From 2-12-FULL-60-19 sp041483675 (lineage in GTDB: Bacteria > Desulfobacterota > Binatia > UBA9968): a stretch of 22,090 nucleotides of DNA. The translations under genes and the position numbers were made by a program. The stretch's first letter is position 1; every line of letters starts with the position of its first letter. The notes below the pieces were generated by a model. It was not told the origin of the DNA, did not search any database, and saw only the letters and a list, made by a program, of their open reading frames with translations. Where the stretch lies: the NCBI GenBank assembly GCA_041483675.1, contig JBGPGE010000076.1, forward strand, positions 1 through 22,090, written 5' to 3'. Shown piece by piece: positions 7,354-15,276 of the stretch.

Positions 7354-8388
7354 ATGGCAGTCCGAACCATCCAGTGGAACAACAACCGCGTGATTATGCT
7401 GGACCAGCGCCTGCTGCCCCACAAGGAAATCTATCGCGTCTACAAAAATTACGAAGGGGTGGCGCAGGCGATCCGCGACATGGTGATCCGCGGCGCGCCG
7501 GCGATCGGCGTGGCGGCGGCGATGGGCGTGGCGCTGGGCGCGCTGTGGGTCAAGGGCAAGAATTTCGACCGCGAAATCGAGCGCATCTTCCACACTTTGG
7601 AAAAAACCCGGCCGACCGCTGTCAATCTCTTCTGGGCGCTCGAACGGATGCGCCGGATATACATCGAGAAGCGCGGCGAGGGAGTCGAGACCGTTAAGCA
7701 GCTCCTCAAGCAGGAGGCGCTCAAGATTTACGAGGAGGATATCGCCGCCAACCGCCAACTGGGAAAATTCGGCGCCAAGCTCCTGGGCGGCGCGACGCGC
7801 GTTTTGACCCACTGCAACGCCGGCGCGCTGGCGACGGCGGGATATGGAACGGCCCTGGGGGTGTTTCGCGCGATGAAGGAAGCGGGCAAGGAGATCGAGG
7901 TGCTGGTCGATGAGACCCGGCCGTTCCTCCAGGGCGCGCGGCTGACGATCTGGGAGTTGAAGAAAGACAAAATTCCGGTCACGCTGATCACCGACAATAT
8001 GGCCGGCTATTTCATGCAGAAGGGAACAGTCCAGGTGGTGGTCGTGGGGGCCGACCGGATCGCGGCGAACGGAGACGTGGCGAACAAAATCGGCACGTAC
8101 GGCGTCGCCGTGCTGGCGCGCCGTCATAACATACCCTTCTACGTCGCCGCCCCGACCTCGACCATCGACCTCAAATGCCTGACCGGGGCCGATATTCCGA
8201 TCGAGCAGCGAGACCCCAAGGAGGTTTCTCACATCCTCGGCCGCGCGATTACCCTGCGCGGCGTGCGCATCCACAACCCGGCCTTTGACGTGACGCCGCA
8301 GGATTTGGTCTCGGCGATTATTACGGAGAAGGGCGTGATCACCCCGCCCTTTGCGAAAAACCTCCGCTCCCATGTCCATCATACGTAA
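7354..8388 (+). CDS. mtnA: S-methyl-5-thioribose-1-phosphate isomerase
   Basis: MtnA converts methylthioribose-1-phosphate to methylthioribulose-1-phosphate in the methionine salvage pathway. The 344-residue protein has the full eIF2B-alpha-like fold: IRGAPAIGVAAAMG (46-58), RPTAVNLFWAL (86-96), LTHCNAGALAT with catalytic Cys154, and VGADRIAANGDVANKIGTY with catalytic Asp234. Both residues are spaced as in characterised MtnA enzymes, which separates it from initiation-factor subunits. The ATG at 7354 has AGGAAG 7 nt upstream and a good promoter; a longer frame starting at 7189 is not conserved. The next gene, a glutamate-cysteine ligase, starts 17 bp before this gene's end, so the two are translated from one transcript. 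No other salvage gene is in view. Confidence 0.95.
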   Translation: MAVRTIQWNNNRVIMLDQRLLPHKEIYRVYKNYEGVAQAIRDMVIRGAPAIGVAAAMGVALGALWVKGKNFDREIERIFHTLEKTRPTAVNLFWALERMRRIYIEKRGEGVETVKQLLKQEALKIYEEDIAANRQLGKFGAKLLGGATRVLTHCNAGALATAGYGTALGVFRAMKEAGKEIEVLVDETRPFLQGARLTIWELKKDKIPVTLITDNMAGYFMQKGTVQVVVVGADRIAANGDVANKIGTYGVAVLARRHNIPFYVAAPTSTIDLKCLTGADIPIEQRDPKEVSHILGRAITLRGVRIHNPAFDVTPQDLVSAIITEKGVITPPFAKNLRSHVHHT

Positions 8389-9715
8389 AACAGAAGAGCT
8401 GGAAGAATATTTCCACAGCTCCGCCAAGCCGCGTCGGCAATGGCGCGTCGGCACTGAGTATGAAAAAGTCGGCATCGAGCGCGACAGCGCCCGGGCGATA
8501 CGTTACTCCGGCCCGGCGGGCGTCGAGACGATTCTCAAGGCGCTGGTCTCGGAATACAAGTGGGCGCCGGTGGAGGAGGACGGCCATGCGATCGCGCTCA
8601 CACGCGACAAGGCGCAGATTACCCTCGAGCCGGGCGGCCAGATCGAGCTTTCCGGCGAGCCTTGCGAGAGCATCCATTGCGCCTACGCGGAATTCACCCA
8701 GCACATCCGCGAGCTGCTGGAGGTGTCGGCGAGATTAAACATCGTCTTTCTCGGCCTCGGCATCCAGCCGGTGAGCACGTTGGACCAGATCGAATGGGTG
8801 CCGAAAAAACGTTACCGGATCATGGGGCCTTATATGCCGAAGGTCGGCACGCTGGGCCAGCGGATGATGAAACAGACGGCGACGGTGCAGGCCAACATCG
8901 ACTACAGCGACGAGAAGGATGCGATGGCGAAGTTCCGCGCGGCGATGGGTCTCGCGCCGCTCGTCACGGCGATGTTCGCCAACTCGCCGATCTCGGAAGG
9001 GCGGCTCAACGGCTACAAAAGTTTTCGCGGCCATATCTGGACCGACACCGACAACGCCCGCTGCGGCCTGCTCCGGTTTGCCTTCGATCCCAGCGTCTCG
9101 TTCGCGCGCTATGTGGAGTACGCGCTCGACGTGCCGATGTACCTGATCATCCGCGACGGGAACTACCTCGATTTTACCGGCGTCGCGTTTCGCCGCTTCT
9201 TGAGCCACGGCCACCAGGGCCATCGGGCGACGATCGAAGACTGGGATCTCCACCTCACGACGCTCTTCCCCGAAGTCAGGATCAAGCGTTACATGGAGGT
9301 GCGCTCCGCCGACAGCCAGCCGCCGGAGCTGATGCCCGCGCTGCCCGCGCTTATCAAGGGGGTATTGTACGACCCCGACTGTCTGCAAGCGTCGTGGGAT
9401 CTGGTGAAGGGCTGGTCGTGGGATGAGAGAATGGAGCTATATCACGATTCGCACCGCCACGCGCTCGCGGCGCGCATCCGCCGCCATTCGCTGCTCGATC
9501 TGGCCAGGGAGCTGATGGAAATCGCCTGGACCGGGCTCAAGCGGCAGGCGGCGATGAACGAAAACGGCGACGACGAGACGATCTACTTAAAGCCGCTGCG
9601 CGACCTGATCTCGCAGGGCAAATGCCCGGCCGACCTGCTCCTGGAAAAGTGGGAAGGGGAGCTGCAGCACGACATCAAGAAGCTCATCGACTACAGCGCC
9701 TATAAGTTGCCGTAA
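8372..9715 (+). CDS. gshA: Glutamate--cysteine ligase, plant/alphaproteobacterial type
   Basis: This enzyme makes gamma-glutamylcysteine with ATP, the first and rate-limiting step of glutathione synthesis. The 447-residue protein belongs to the class found in plants and alphaproteobacteria: WRVGTEYEKVGI (nucleotide-binding start), ITLEPGGQIELSGEP, QANIDYSDEKDAM, FRGHIWTDTDNARCG, and RYMEVRSADSQPPELMPALPA are all family marks. I start at the ATG at 8372, which overlaps mtnA by 17 bp; a TTG seven codons upstream is also open. gshB is not in the window. Related GCS2 enzymes such as EgtA (ergothioneine pathway) share the core, but the motifs and length fit GshA better. The link with mtnA suggests a shared sulfur-metabolism transcript. 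Confidence 0.92.
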   Translation: MSIIRKTEELEEYFHSSAKPRRQWRVGTEYEKVGIERDSARAIRYSGPAGVETILKALVSEYKWAPVEEDGHAIALTRDKAQITLEPGGQIELSGEPCESIHCAYAEFTQHIRELLEVSARLNIVFLGLGIQPVSTLDQIEWVPKKRYRIMGPYMPKVGTLGQRMMKQTATVQANIDYSDEKDAMAKFRAAMGLAPLVTAMFANSPISEGRLNGYKSFRGHIWTDTDNARCGLLRFAFDPSVSFARYVEYALDVPMYLIIRDGNYLDFTGVAFRRFLSHGHQGHRATIEDWDLHLTTLFPEVRIKRYMEVRSADSQPPELMPALPALIKGVLYDPDCLQASWDLVKGWSWDERMELYHDSHRHALAARIRRHSLLDLARELMEIAWTGLKRQAAMNENGDDETIYLKPLRDLISQGKCPADLLLEKWEGELQHDIKKLIDYSAYKLP

Positions 9716-9889
9716 GGCGGCTCAAGCCAAGTGATAGGCGATAGGAATTTGTTTTTGCGGGTTCGCCGTCGTGAACGCAGATTCCTTGCCTGCTTCCCGG
9801 CGCGAGCGCCCTTCGAGCCGCGGTTCGTATGCGGGTTATTTCTCGCCGAGCGCGCGGGACGAAGGCGTGTCTATAGTGAATAGCTTGGC

Positions 9890-11089
9890 ATGAGCACTCC
9901 CAAGTCGCCGCCGCGCATCGGCTATTATTTGTCTCTTCCTCCGATCAGGGGAGGGATCGAGAGACACGTCCTCGCGCTCATCGATCACTTTCGCGAACGG
10001 CACCACGTCGCCGTATTCTGCGACCCGGTGGACGATAGCCATCCCTTCCATCTGGAATTGGGCGCCCGAGGCATCAGCCCGCATTTCATCCGCCGGCGGG
10101 TGAAAGAAACGAGGGGAGTCGTGAGAGCGCTGGCGAAAAATCTCCCGGCCATTCTTTATACGCACAGCCTCCTGGCCGCCGCGCGGCTGGATGTGCTGCA
10201 TTTCCATGCCGGCCGGCTGGGCTCGATTTATGCGCCCATCGCGGCCAGTTGTATTGCCGGGATTCCGAACCGCATTCTTACGATGCACAACTCTTTCGTA
10301 TCAACCTCCCGCGTTCAACGATCCATCGAGGGCCGAGTGCTCGGGCATCTCCATCACGTCGTCGCGGTCTGCGATGCCGTCAGGCAAGAGCTGGCGACCA
10401 AGAAAGACCTTGCCGCGGAAAAAATAGCCTTGATTCCTAATGGCGTCGACCTTGCGGAATTTGAGCTTGCCGTCAATCCGAGAGAAATCAAGGCGGAGTT
10501 GGGATTGCCGGTGGGAAGCCTGGTGATCGGGATGGTAGGGCGGCTCCATCAGGTGAAGGGAGCGGATCTATTGATCCGGGCGGCGGCGCTGATCAGGGAG
10601 AGACTGCCGCAATTCAGGGTGGTATTAATCGGAGAGGGGCCGGAGGAACAAAGGCTCAAGAGACTTGCCGAGGAGCGCGCCGTATCCGATATCGTGATCT
10701 TCGCCGGCTACCGGAGAGACGCCCGACGGCTCATGCAGGGCTTGGATCTGTTGGTCGCGCCTTCTCGACAAGAGGCCCAATCGTTCGCTCTGATGGAGGC
10801 AATGGCGTGCGGCAAGCCGGTGGTCGCATCGAACGTCGGAGGGATCCCGGGCGTGCTGGTCGACGGCGTCACAGGACTTCTCGTTCCCACGGAAGACTTC
10901 GGCGCGCTTGCCGATGCCGTCGTCAAGCTGTTGGGTGACCCGAAAAAAATGGCGGACATGGGACGGGCCGGCCGGCGCCGAGTCCAGGCCCACTTTTCGC
11001 AGGCGGCAATGCTGGAGAAAACCGGCGCGCTTTACAAAGCGAGCCGTAGCCGTCTTACGCAACCGGTCGAGGCGGAGAGTATTCGATAA
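9890..11089 (+). CDS. Glycosyltransferase family 4 (GT-B fold)
   Basis: A 399-residue sugar transferase with two Rossmann-like halves. The N-terminal half has the acceptor-side motif RGGIERHVLALIDHF (20-34). The C-terminal half starts with IGMVGRLHQVKGADLLIRAAA and holds the donor-binding E-x7-E pair Glu295/Glu303 (in EAQSFALMEAMACGKPVVAS), then NVGGIPGVLVDGVTGLLV. The usual EGFG is replaced by EAQS, a mild departure. There is no signal or membrane segment, so it is cytosolic or membrane-associated. It is likely to build a lipopolysaccharide, exopolysaccharide or glycolipid; the sugar and acceptor cannot be told. The ATG has no clear ribosome binding site. TATAGT at about 9872-9877 may be a -10 element. 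It stands alone, convergent with nagZ. Confidence 0.88.
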   Translation: MSTPKSPPRIGYYLSLPPIRGGIERHVLALIDHFRERHHVAVFCDPVDDSHPFHLELGARGISPHFIRRRVKETRGVVRALAKNLPAILYTHSLLAAARLDVLHFHAGRLGSIYAPIAASCIAGIPNRILTMHNSFVSTSRVQRSIEGRVLGHLHHVVAVCDAVRQELATKKDLAAEKIALIPNGVDLAEFELAVNPREIKAELGLPVGSLVIGMVGRLHQVKGADLLIRAAALIRERLPQFRVVLIGEGPEEQRLKRLAEERAVSDIVIFAGYRRDARRLMQGLDLLVAPSRQEAQSFALMEAMACGKPVVASNVGGIPGVLVDGVTGLLVPTEDFGALADAVVKLLGDPKKMADMGRAGRRRVQAHFSQAAMLEKTGALYKASRSRLTQPVEAESIR

Positions 11090-11189
11090 CGACGGGTTGG
11101 GCATAAAGCAGCCATCTCTGACAAGAGAGCGTAGGCGTGGGCGGAAATTGACCGGATCGCCGAACGCGAGCCGCGCCTGCTGTTGCCGC

Positions 11190-12275
11190 TTAATGTTCTC
11201 CTGCCGTGATAATCTTCTCCGCTAGTTTTCGATGGCTGGTTGTCCCTATGTGTTTTGTTAATACATCTTGCCCCATCCCTCTAAAGGATTTAAGATAGCG
11301 CAGTTTGAGTTTCTTGATCCTCTGATTGCTTTCCGCGATCCGCGTTCTTATCCGCGTGTTTTTCTCCGCCTGTTGACACAAATACTCATAGGCCTGAATG
11401 GGAAGTTCGGTCCGGTGTGCGAACATCAGCACATCTACCCCGGCATTCACGCAGAGAACGACTGCTTCCTCGAGAGGATAATTTTCACTAATCGCTTTCA
11501 TCTCCAGGTCGTCGCTGAAGACCACGCCGTCGTACCCCAACTCTTGTCGCAGCAGACCGGTTACAATGCGGCGCGAGAGAGTCGCCGGATAGTCGGGATC
11601 GAGCGCCGGGTAGAGGACATGGGCGGTCATGATCGCCTCCACGCCGTCGCGGCAGGCCTGAACGAACGGCAAAAGTTCCACGGACTTTAATTCACCCGCC
11701 TCTTTTCGCACCACGGGCAGCTCCAGGTGAGAGTCCTGCGCCGTGTCGCCGTGGCCGGGGAAGTGTTTCGCGCAAGGGATGACTCCGCCTTCGCGCAATC
11801 CCCGAACGATCGCCATCCCAAGCCGCGCCACTTCGTTGGGATCGGAACTGAGCGCGCGATCGCCGATGACCGGGTTGGCCCGGTTTGAGTGAACATCCAG
11901 CACCGGCGCGAAGTTGAGATTAACGCCTACGGCCGCCAGCTCGCGCGCCATTGCCAGGCCGGTTCGATAGGCGAGATCGGCATCGCCGGCCCGGCCCAGG
12001 GCGGCCGCGGGCGGGAAGTGCGTGAAGGGCAGCGGCAGGCGGTGGACTCTCCCGCCCTCCTGATCGATGGCGATGAACCGAGGCAGCTCTCCGCCGATTT
12101 CACGGAGCGAGCGGCAGAGCGCAAGAATCTGCTTCGGCTCTTTGAGGTTGTGATCGAAAAGTATGAACCCGCCGAAGGGGTAGTCTCTGAGCAGACTTCG
12201 CTCGCCCTCGCTTAGCTCCGTTCCCCGTAGCCCGATCATGAACATCCGGCCTACGGCTTCTTCGAGGGACGGCAT
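11190..12275 (-). CDS. nagZ: Beta-N-acetylhexosaminidase (NagZ-type, GH3)
   Basis: NagZ removes N-acetylglucosamine from anhydro-muropeptides during cytosolic peptidoglycan recycling. The 361-residue protein has IDQEGGRVHRL, LNFAPVLDVHSNRANPVIGDRA, the catalytic-loop motif CAKHFPGHGDTAQDSHLELP and the nucleophile aspartate in VVFSDDLEMKAI. Length and motifs fit single-domain GH3 NagZ; the C-terminus carries about 40 extra basic residues (from RIRTRIAESNQRIKKLKLRY), which may be a lineage-specific tail. I start at the ATG at 12275, where family similarity begins; the frame is open 27 codons further, into the neighbouring gene. No good Shine-Dalgarno site is seen. The absence of a signal peptide supports a cytosolic enzyme. 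It is divergent from the deoxynucleoside kinase gene. Confidence 0.92.
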   Translation of the reverse strand: MPSLEEAVGRMFMIGLRGTELSEGERSLLRDYPFGGFILFDHNLKEPKQILALCRSLREIGGELPRFIAIDQEGGRVHRLPLPFTHFPPAAALGRAGDADLAYRTGLAMARELAAVGVNLNFAPVLDVHSNRANPVIGDRALSSDPNEVARLGMAIVRGLREGGVIPCAKHFPGHGDTAQDSHLELPVVRKEAGELKSVELLPFVQACRDGVEAIMTAHVLYPALDPDYPATLSRRIVTGLLRQELGYDGVVFSDDLEMKAISENYPLEEAVVLCVNAGVDVLMFAHRTELPIQAYEYLCQQAEKNTRIRTRIAESNQRIKKLKLRYLKSFRGMGQDVLTKHIGTTSHRKLAEKIITAGEH

Positions 12276-12336
12276 CGGTCGAACTATAACATAACCTGGA
12301 CAATCTCCCGGCCTTTGTGTAAATTTATCGGCCTGG

Positions 12337-12978
12337 ATGGCGCGTAAGCAATACATCGTCGTCGAAGGGCCGATCGGAGTCGGGAAGACGAGCCTGGCGA
12401 AGATTCTCGCCTCCGAGTTTCACGCCCGCACGGTCTTCGAAAAAGTCGAGGATAACCCGTTTCTGCCGAAGTTTTACGACGATCCCGAAACCTACGCGTT
12501 TCAGAACCAGCTCTTTTTTCTCCTCAACCGTTACCAGCAGCAGCGCGAGCTGATCCAGCAGGAACTCTTCAGCCAGGCGACGGTGTCCGATTATCTGTTC
12601 GCCAAGGACAAAATCTTCGCCAGTCTCACACTCAGCGCCGACGAGCTTACGCTCTATCACCAGATTTACCAGCTGCTCGACATCCGGCTGCCACGGCCCG
12701 ACCTGGTGGTCTATTTGCAGGCCCGCTCGGAGGTCCTTTACAAACGGATAAAAAAGAGGGATAAAAGTTACGAGAAGCGCGTGACCCAGGAATACCTCAC
12801 AGAGGTGGCTCAGGCGTACAACCAGTTCTTCTTTCACTATGACGAGAGCCCGCTTCTGGTGGTCAATACATCGGAGATCGATTTCGTTGCGAGCAGTCAG
12901 GATCTGGCTGACTTAGTCAAGGAAATCAACAACATGGGGCCGGGGACGCAGCATTACATACCGCTTGGATCCAGGTAA
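12337..12978 (+). CDS. Deoxynucleoside kinase
   Basis: A 213-residue kinase of the dCK/dGK-like family that phosphorylates deoxynucleosides for nucleotide salvage. The P-loop GPIGVGKTS lies at residues 11-19; Glu35 and Glu38 follow in VFEKVEDNPFLPKFY, SDYLFAKDKIFA is the conserved DYxxxKDxxFA segment, and KRIKKRDKSYEKR is the lid with arginines for phosphate. Specificity (A, G, C or T) is not readable here. In several deltaproteobacterial genomes a gene of this type sits between folK and panB; here panB follows at a distance of 143 bp, but folK is absent and nagZ is upstream instead. The start ATG has no strong ribosome binding site. Confidence 0.9.
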   Translation: MARKQYIVVEGPIGVGKTSLAKILASEFHARTVFEKVEDNPFLPKFYDDPETYAFQNQLFFLLNRYQQQRELIQQELFSQATVSDYLFAKDKIFASLTLSADELTLYHQIYQLLDIRLPRPDLVVYLQARSEVLYKRIKKRDKSYEKRVTQEYLTEVAQAYNQFFFHYDESPLLVVNTSEIDFVASSQDLADLVKEINNMGPGTQHYIPLGSR

Positions 12979-13018
12979 TCTGGACTGAGACGGACGGCAG
13001 TAAGAAGGAGGCAGTAGG

Positions 13019-13042
13019 CCCTTCGACTGGGCTCAGGGCAGG
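13019..13042. repeat. TTCGAC...GCTCAGGGC dispersed repeat, copy 1
   Basis: CCCTTCGACTGGGCTCAGGGC with the following AGG is a member of a short imperfect palindrome that recurs in intergenic DNA of many environmental bacteria. A diverged relative lies at 19397-19415 (TTCGACCATGCTCAGGGC). Its ends GCCCT and AGGGC can pair. It lies in the leader between the deoxynucleoside kinase gene and panB. Confidence 0.6.
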
Positions 13043-13072
13043 CAGAACCCTGCTCTGCGACCAGAACTTGAC

Positions 13073-13108
13073 AGCCTTCCGGATCGGTCCGGAAGGCTTT
13101 TTTGTTTT
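13073..13108 (+). terminator. Strong intrinsic terminator between the kinase gene and panB
   Basis: AGCCTTCCGGA and TCCGGAAGGCT form a perfect 11-bp stem around a TCGG loop, followed at once by TTTTT, a G and four T. This is a textbook intrinsic terminator. It ends only 13 nt before the panB start codon, with the panB ribosome binding site (GGGGGTG) directly after the T run, so it may act as an attenuator for panB as well as ending the kinase transcript. Confidence 0.88.
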
Positions 13109-13121
13109 GCGGGGGTGAAAG

Positions 13122-13925
13122 ATGGCCGACAAAGTGACTGCGCCGGAAATTCGACGAATGAAACAGAGGGGCGAGAAGATCACGGCACTCACCGCCTACG
13201 ACTATTCCTTCGCCCGTATTCTCGACCACGCAGGCGTGGACGTTTTACTGGTGGGGGATTCGCTCGCTTCGGTGATTCAGGGCCAGGAGAGCACGCTCCC
13301 CGTCACGCTCGACGAAATGATCTATCATACCCGCCTCGTCGCGCGGGGGCGAAAGCGCGCCCTGGTCGTCGCCGATATGCCGTTTCTCTCGTACCAGATC
13401 AGCATCGAAGAGGCGAAGCGCAACGCCGGCAGGTTTCTGAGCGAAGGCGCCGCCGAGGCGGTGAAGGTGGAAGGCGGTGTGGCGATGCGCGAGACCATCG
13501 AGGCGATCGTCCGGATCGGGATTCCGGTGATGGGCCATATCGGGCTGACCCCTCAGTCGATCCATCGATTTGGCGGTTACAAGGTCCAGGGGAAGGAGAA
13601 GGAGGAAAAGGAAAAAATCCTCCAAGACGCGCTGGCCGTCGAAGAGGCCGGCGCTTTCTCGATCGTGCTGGAAGGCATTCCGCTCGATCTAGCGCAGGAG
13701 ATCACCCGGCGGCTGACGATTCCAACCATCGGGATTGGCGCGGGCGTTCACTGCGACGGGCAGATATTGGTAGTGCACGACATGCTGGGGCTGTTCGACC
13801 TGTATACTCCCAAGTTCGTCAAGCGCTACGCCGATCTGAGCGCCGTGATGACGGAGGCCGTGCAGCGATATATGAAGGAAGTGAGAGAGGGGAATTTTCC
13901 GGGGGACGAGCATTCGTTCCACTAG
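13122..13925 (+). CDS. panB: 3-methyl-2-oxobutanoate hydroxymethyltransferase
   Basis: PanB adds a hydroxymethyl group from methylene-tetrahydrofolate to 2-oxoisovalerate, giving ketopantoate, the first step of pantothenate synthesis. The 267-residue TIM-barrel protein shows ITALTAYDYSFARILDHAG, the metal ligands Asp46 (VGDSLAS) and Asp85 (ADMPFLSY), Lys115 (VKVEGG), catalytic Glu184 (VLEGIP) and GIGAGVHCDGQILVVHDMLG. All key residues are present and length is normal. The ATG follows GGGGGTGAAAG. panC and panD follow on the same strand. A terminator hairpin lies immediately before the ribosome binding site. A TGGAGTRA hairpin repeat separates this gene from panC. Confidence 0.96.
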   Translation: MADKVTAPEIRRMKQRGEKITALTAYDYSFARILDHAGVDVLLVGDSLASVIQGQESTLPVTLDEMIYHTRLVARGRKRALVVADMPFLSYQISIEEAKRNAGRFLSEGAAEAVKVEGGVAMRETIEAIVRIGIPVMGHIGLTPQSIHRFGGYKVQGKEKEEKEKILQDALAVEEAGAFSIVLEGIPLDLAQEITRRLTIPTIGIGAGVHCDGQILVVHDMLGLFDLYTPKFVKRYADLSAVMTEAVQRYMKEVREGNFPGDEHSFH

Positions 13926-13927
13926 GG

Positions 13928-13999
13928 GAATGGGAGAATGGAGTAATGGAGTGATGGAGTAATGGGTGGGGACAATGCTCCAATACTCCAGTACTCCGA
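13928..13999. repeat. TGGAGTRA hairpin repeat, copy 2
   Basis: This is the second copy of the element at 3083-3155: GGAGTAATGGAGTGATGGAG, then the spacer GGGTGGGGACAATGC, then TCCAATACTCCAGTACTCC, the inverse arm. It fills the gap between panB and panC exactly and ends just before the panC ATG, so it lies inside the pan transcript as a hairpin. Small differences from copy 1 (GATC against GGAC, CATCACTCC against AGTACTCC) show both have drifted. Confidence 0.85.
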
Positions 14000-14006
14000 T
14001 CGGGCT

Positions 14007-14852
14007 ATGCAGGTCATCGAGCACATCGAGGAAATGAAAAGCTGGAGCGAGCGGGAGCGGCGCGAAGGGCGGCGCATCGTTCTCGTTCCGACGATGGGCT
14101 TTCTTCACGAAGGCCATCTGAGTTTGGTCCGCGACGGGAAGAAGCGGGGAGATCGCCTCGTCGTCTCTCTGTTTGTCAACCCGACGCAGTTCGGCCCGCA
14201 GGAAGATTATGCCGCCTATCCGCGCGATTTCGAGCGCGACCGGGAACTGCTGGAGCACGAAGGCGTTGACATGCTGTTCAACCCGTCGGCCGGGGAGATG
14301 TACCCCGCCGGTCATCAAAGTTACGTGGAAGTGGGGAAGCTCGGCGAGGAGCTCTGCGGCGCTTTCCGCCCCGGCCATTTTCGAGGCGTTGCCACCGTCG
14401 TCGCCAAGCTCTTCAACATCGTCCAGCCGCACGCGGCGATCTTCGGCATCAAGGACTACCAACAGCTCCAGGTCATCCGCCGGATGGCGCGCGACTTGAA
14501 TCTCGGCGTCGAGATTGTGGGCCATCCGACGGTGCGCGCGCTGGACGGCCTGGCGCTAAGCTCGCGCAATAGTTATCTCAACGATGCAGAGCGACAGACA
14601 GCGTTGAGCCTTTATCGCGCGCTTAAAAAGGCCGAAGCTCTGGCGCTGGCGGGCGAAAAGGAGAGCAAGGCCATTCTCGGTGGCGTGCGCGCGGAGATCG
14701 AAAAAGAGCCGCTGGCCCGCATCCAATACGCCAAGCTCTGCCATCCGGAGACTTTGGAGGACGTGGAAAAAATCGCGAGCGAAGCGGTGCTGGCGCTGGC
14801 GGTGTTTGTCGGCAAAACGAGATTGATTGACAATACGGTGCTCCAGGCATAG
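14007..14852 (+). CDS. panC: Pantoate--beta-alanine ligase
   Basis: PanC joins pantoate and beta-alanine with ATP through a pantoyl-adenylate to give pantothenate. The 281-residue protein has the nucleotidyl-transferase signature VPTMGFLHEGHLSLV (His34, His37), SLFVNPTQFGPQEDYAAYPRD, FGIKDYQQLQVIRRM and the KMSKS-like loop LALSSRNSYL. I start at the ATG at 14007, giving the normal MQVIEHIEEMKSW start; a longer frame from 13962 runs through the upstream hairpin repeat and cannot be original coding. No strong ribosome binding site is seen, since the repeat occupies that space, so translation may depend on coupling or on unfolding of the hairpin. panD starts 14 bp after the stop. Confidence 0.95.
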   Translation: MQVIEHIEEMKSWSERERREGRRIVLVPTMGFLHEGHLSLVRDGKKRGDRLVVSLFVNPTQFGPQEDYAAYPRDFERDRELLEHEGVDMLFNPSAGEMYPAGHQSYVEVGKLGEELCGAFRPGHFRGVATVVAKLFNIVQPHAAIFGIKDYQQLQVIRRMARDLNLGVEIVGHPTVRALDGLALSSRNSYLNDAERQTALSLYRALKKAEALALAGEKESKAILGGVRAEIEKEPLARIQYAKLCHPETLEDVEKIASEAVLALAVFVGKTRLIDNTVLQA

Positions 14853-14866
14853 AGGAGGGACTCGAT

Positions 14867-15247
14867 ATGCAGCGAAATATGCTCAAAGGAAAAATTCACG
14901 GCGCGACGGTGACGGACGCCAACGTGGCTTATGAAGGCAGCATCACGATCGATGCCGACCTCATGGAGGCCTCGGACGTTGTGCCGCACGAACAGGTCTC
15001 AGTCTGGAGCCTGACCAGCGGCGAGCGGCTCGAAACCTACGCCATCCCGGGAAAGGCCGGTTCGGGAGAAATCTGCGTCAACGGCGCGGCGGCGCACAAG
15101 ATTAAAAAAGGGGAAGTGGTTATCATCGCCACGTTCGCCCGCTTGGACGAATCGGAGATCGGAGGACATCTGCCGCGCGTCGTCTTCGTCGATCAGCGCA
15201 ATCATATCAAGGGCACATCGTCCCGGCTTCACGCTAAGGTCGCGTAG
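14867..15247 (+). CDS. panD: Aspartate 1-decarboxylase (pyruvoyl enzyme precursor)
   Basis: PanD makes beta-alanine from aspartate, the second substrate of PanC. It is translated as an inactive chain that cuts itself between Gly24 and Ser25; the serine becomes the pyruvoyl group. Here the cleavage site AYEGSITID puts Gly and Ser exactly at 24 and 25, and the chain is 126 residues, the classical length. Further marks are VVPHEQVSVWSLTSGERLETY, the AIPGKAGSGEICVNGAAAH segment and VVIIATFA. The ATG has AGGAGGG upstream at good spacing. An internal ATG at codon 5 would also be open but is less likely. With panB and panC it completes the branch from 2-oxoisovalerate and aspartate, apart from ketopantoate reductase (panE), which is not in the window. 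Confidence 0.96.
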   Translation: MQRNMLKGKIHGATVTDANVAYEGSITIDADLMEASDVVPHEQVSVWSLTSGERLETYAIPGKAGSGEICVNGAAAHKIKKGEVVIIATFARLDESEIGGHLPRVVFVDQRNHIKGTSSRLHAKVA

Positions 15248-15276
15248 ACAGCCGCATAGGCGTGAAAGAAGAATCG

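Noticed and set aside
8560..9426. A 288-codon plus-strand frame inside the glutamate-cysteine ligase gene
   Set aside because: It is out of frame with the conserved ligase motifs and has the Arg/Pro/Gly-rich composition of a shadow frame.
13068..13096. Perfect TTGACA hexamer before panB as a promoter
   Set aside because: At 16-18 bp spacing the sequence is GGAAGG-like, within the terminator stem, with no resemblance to a -10 element.
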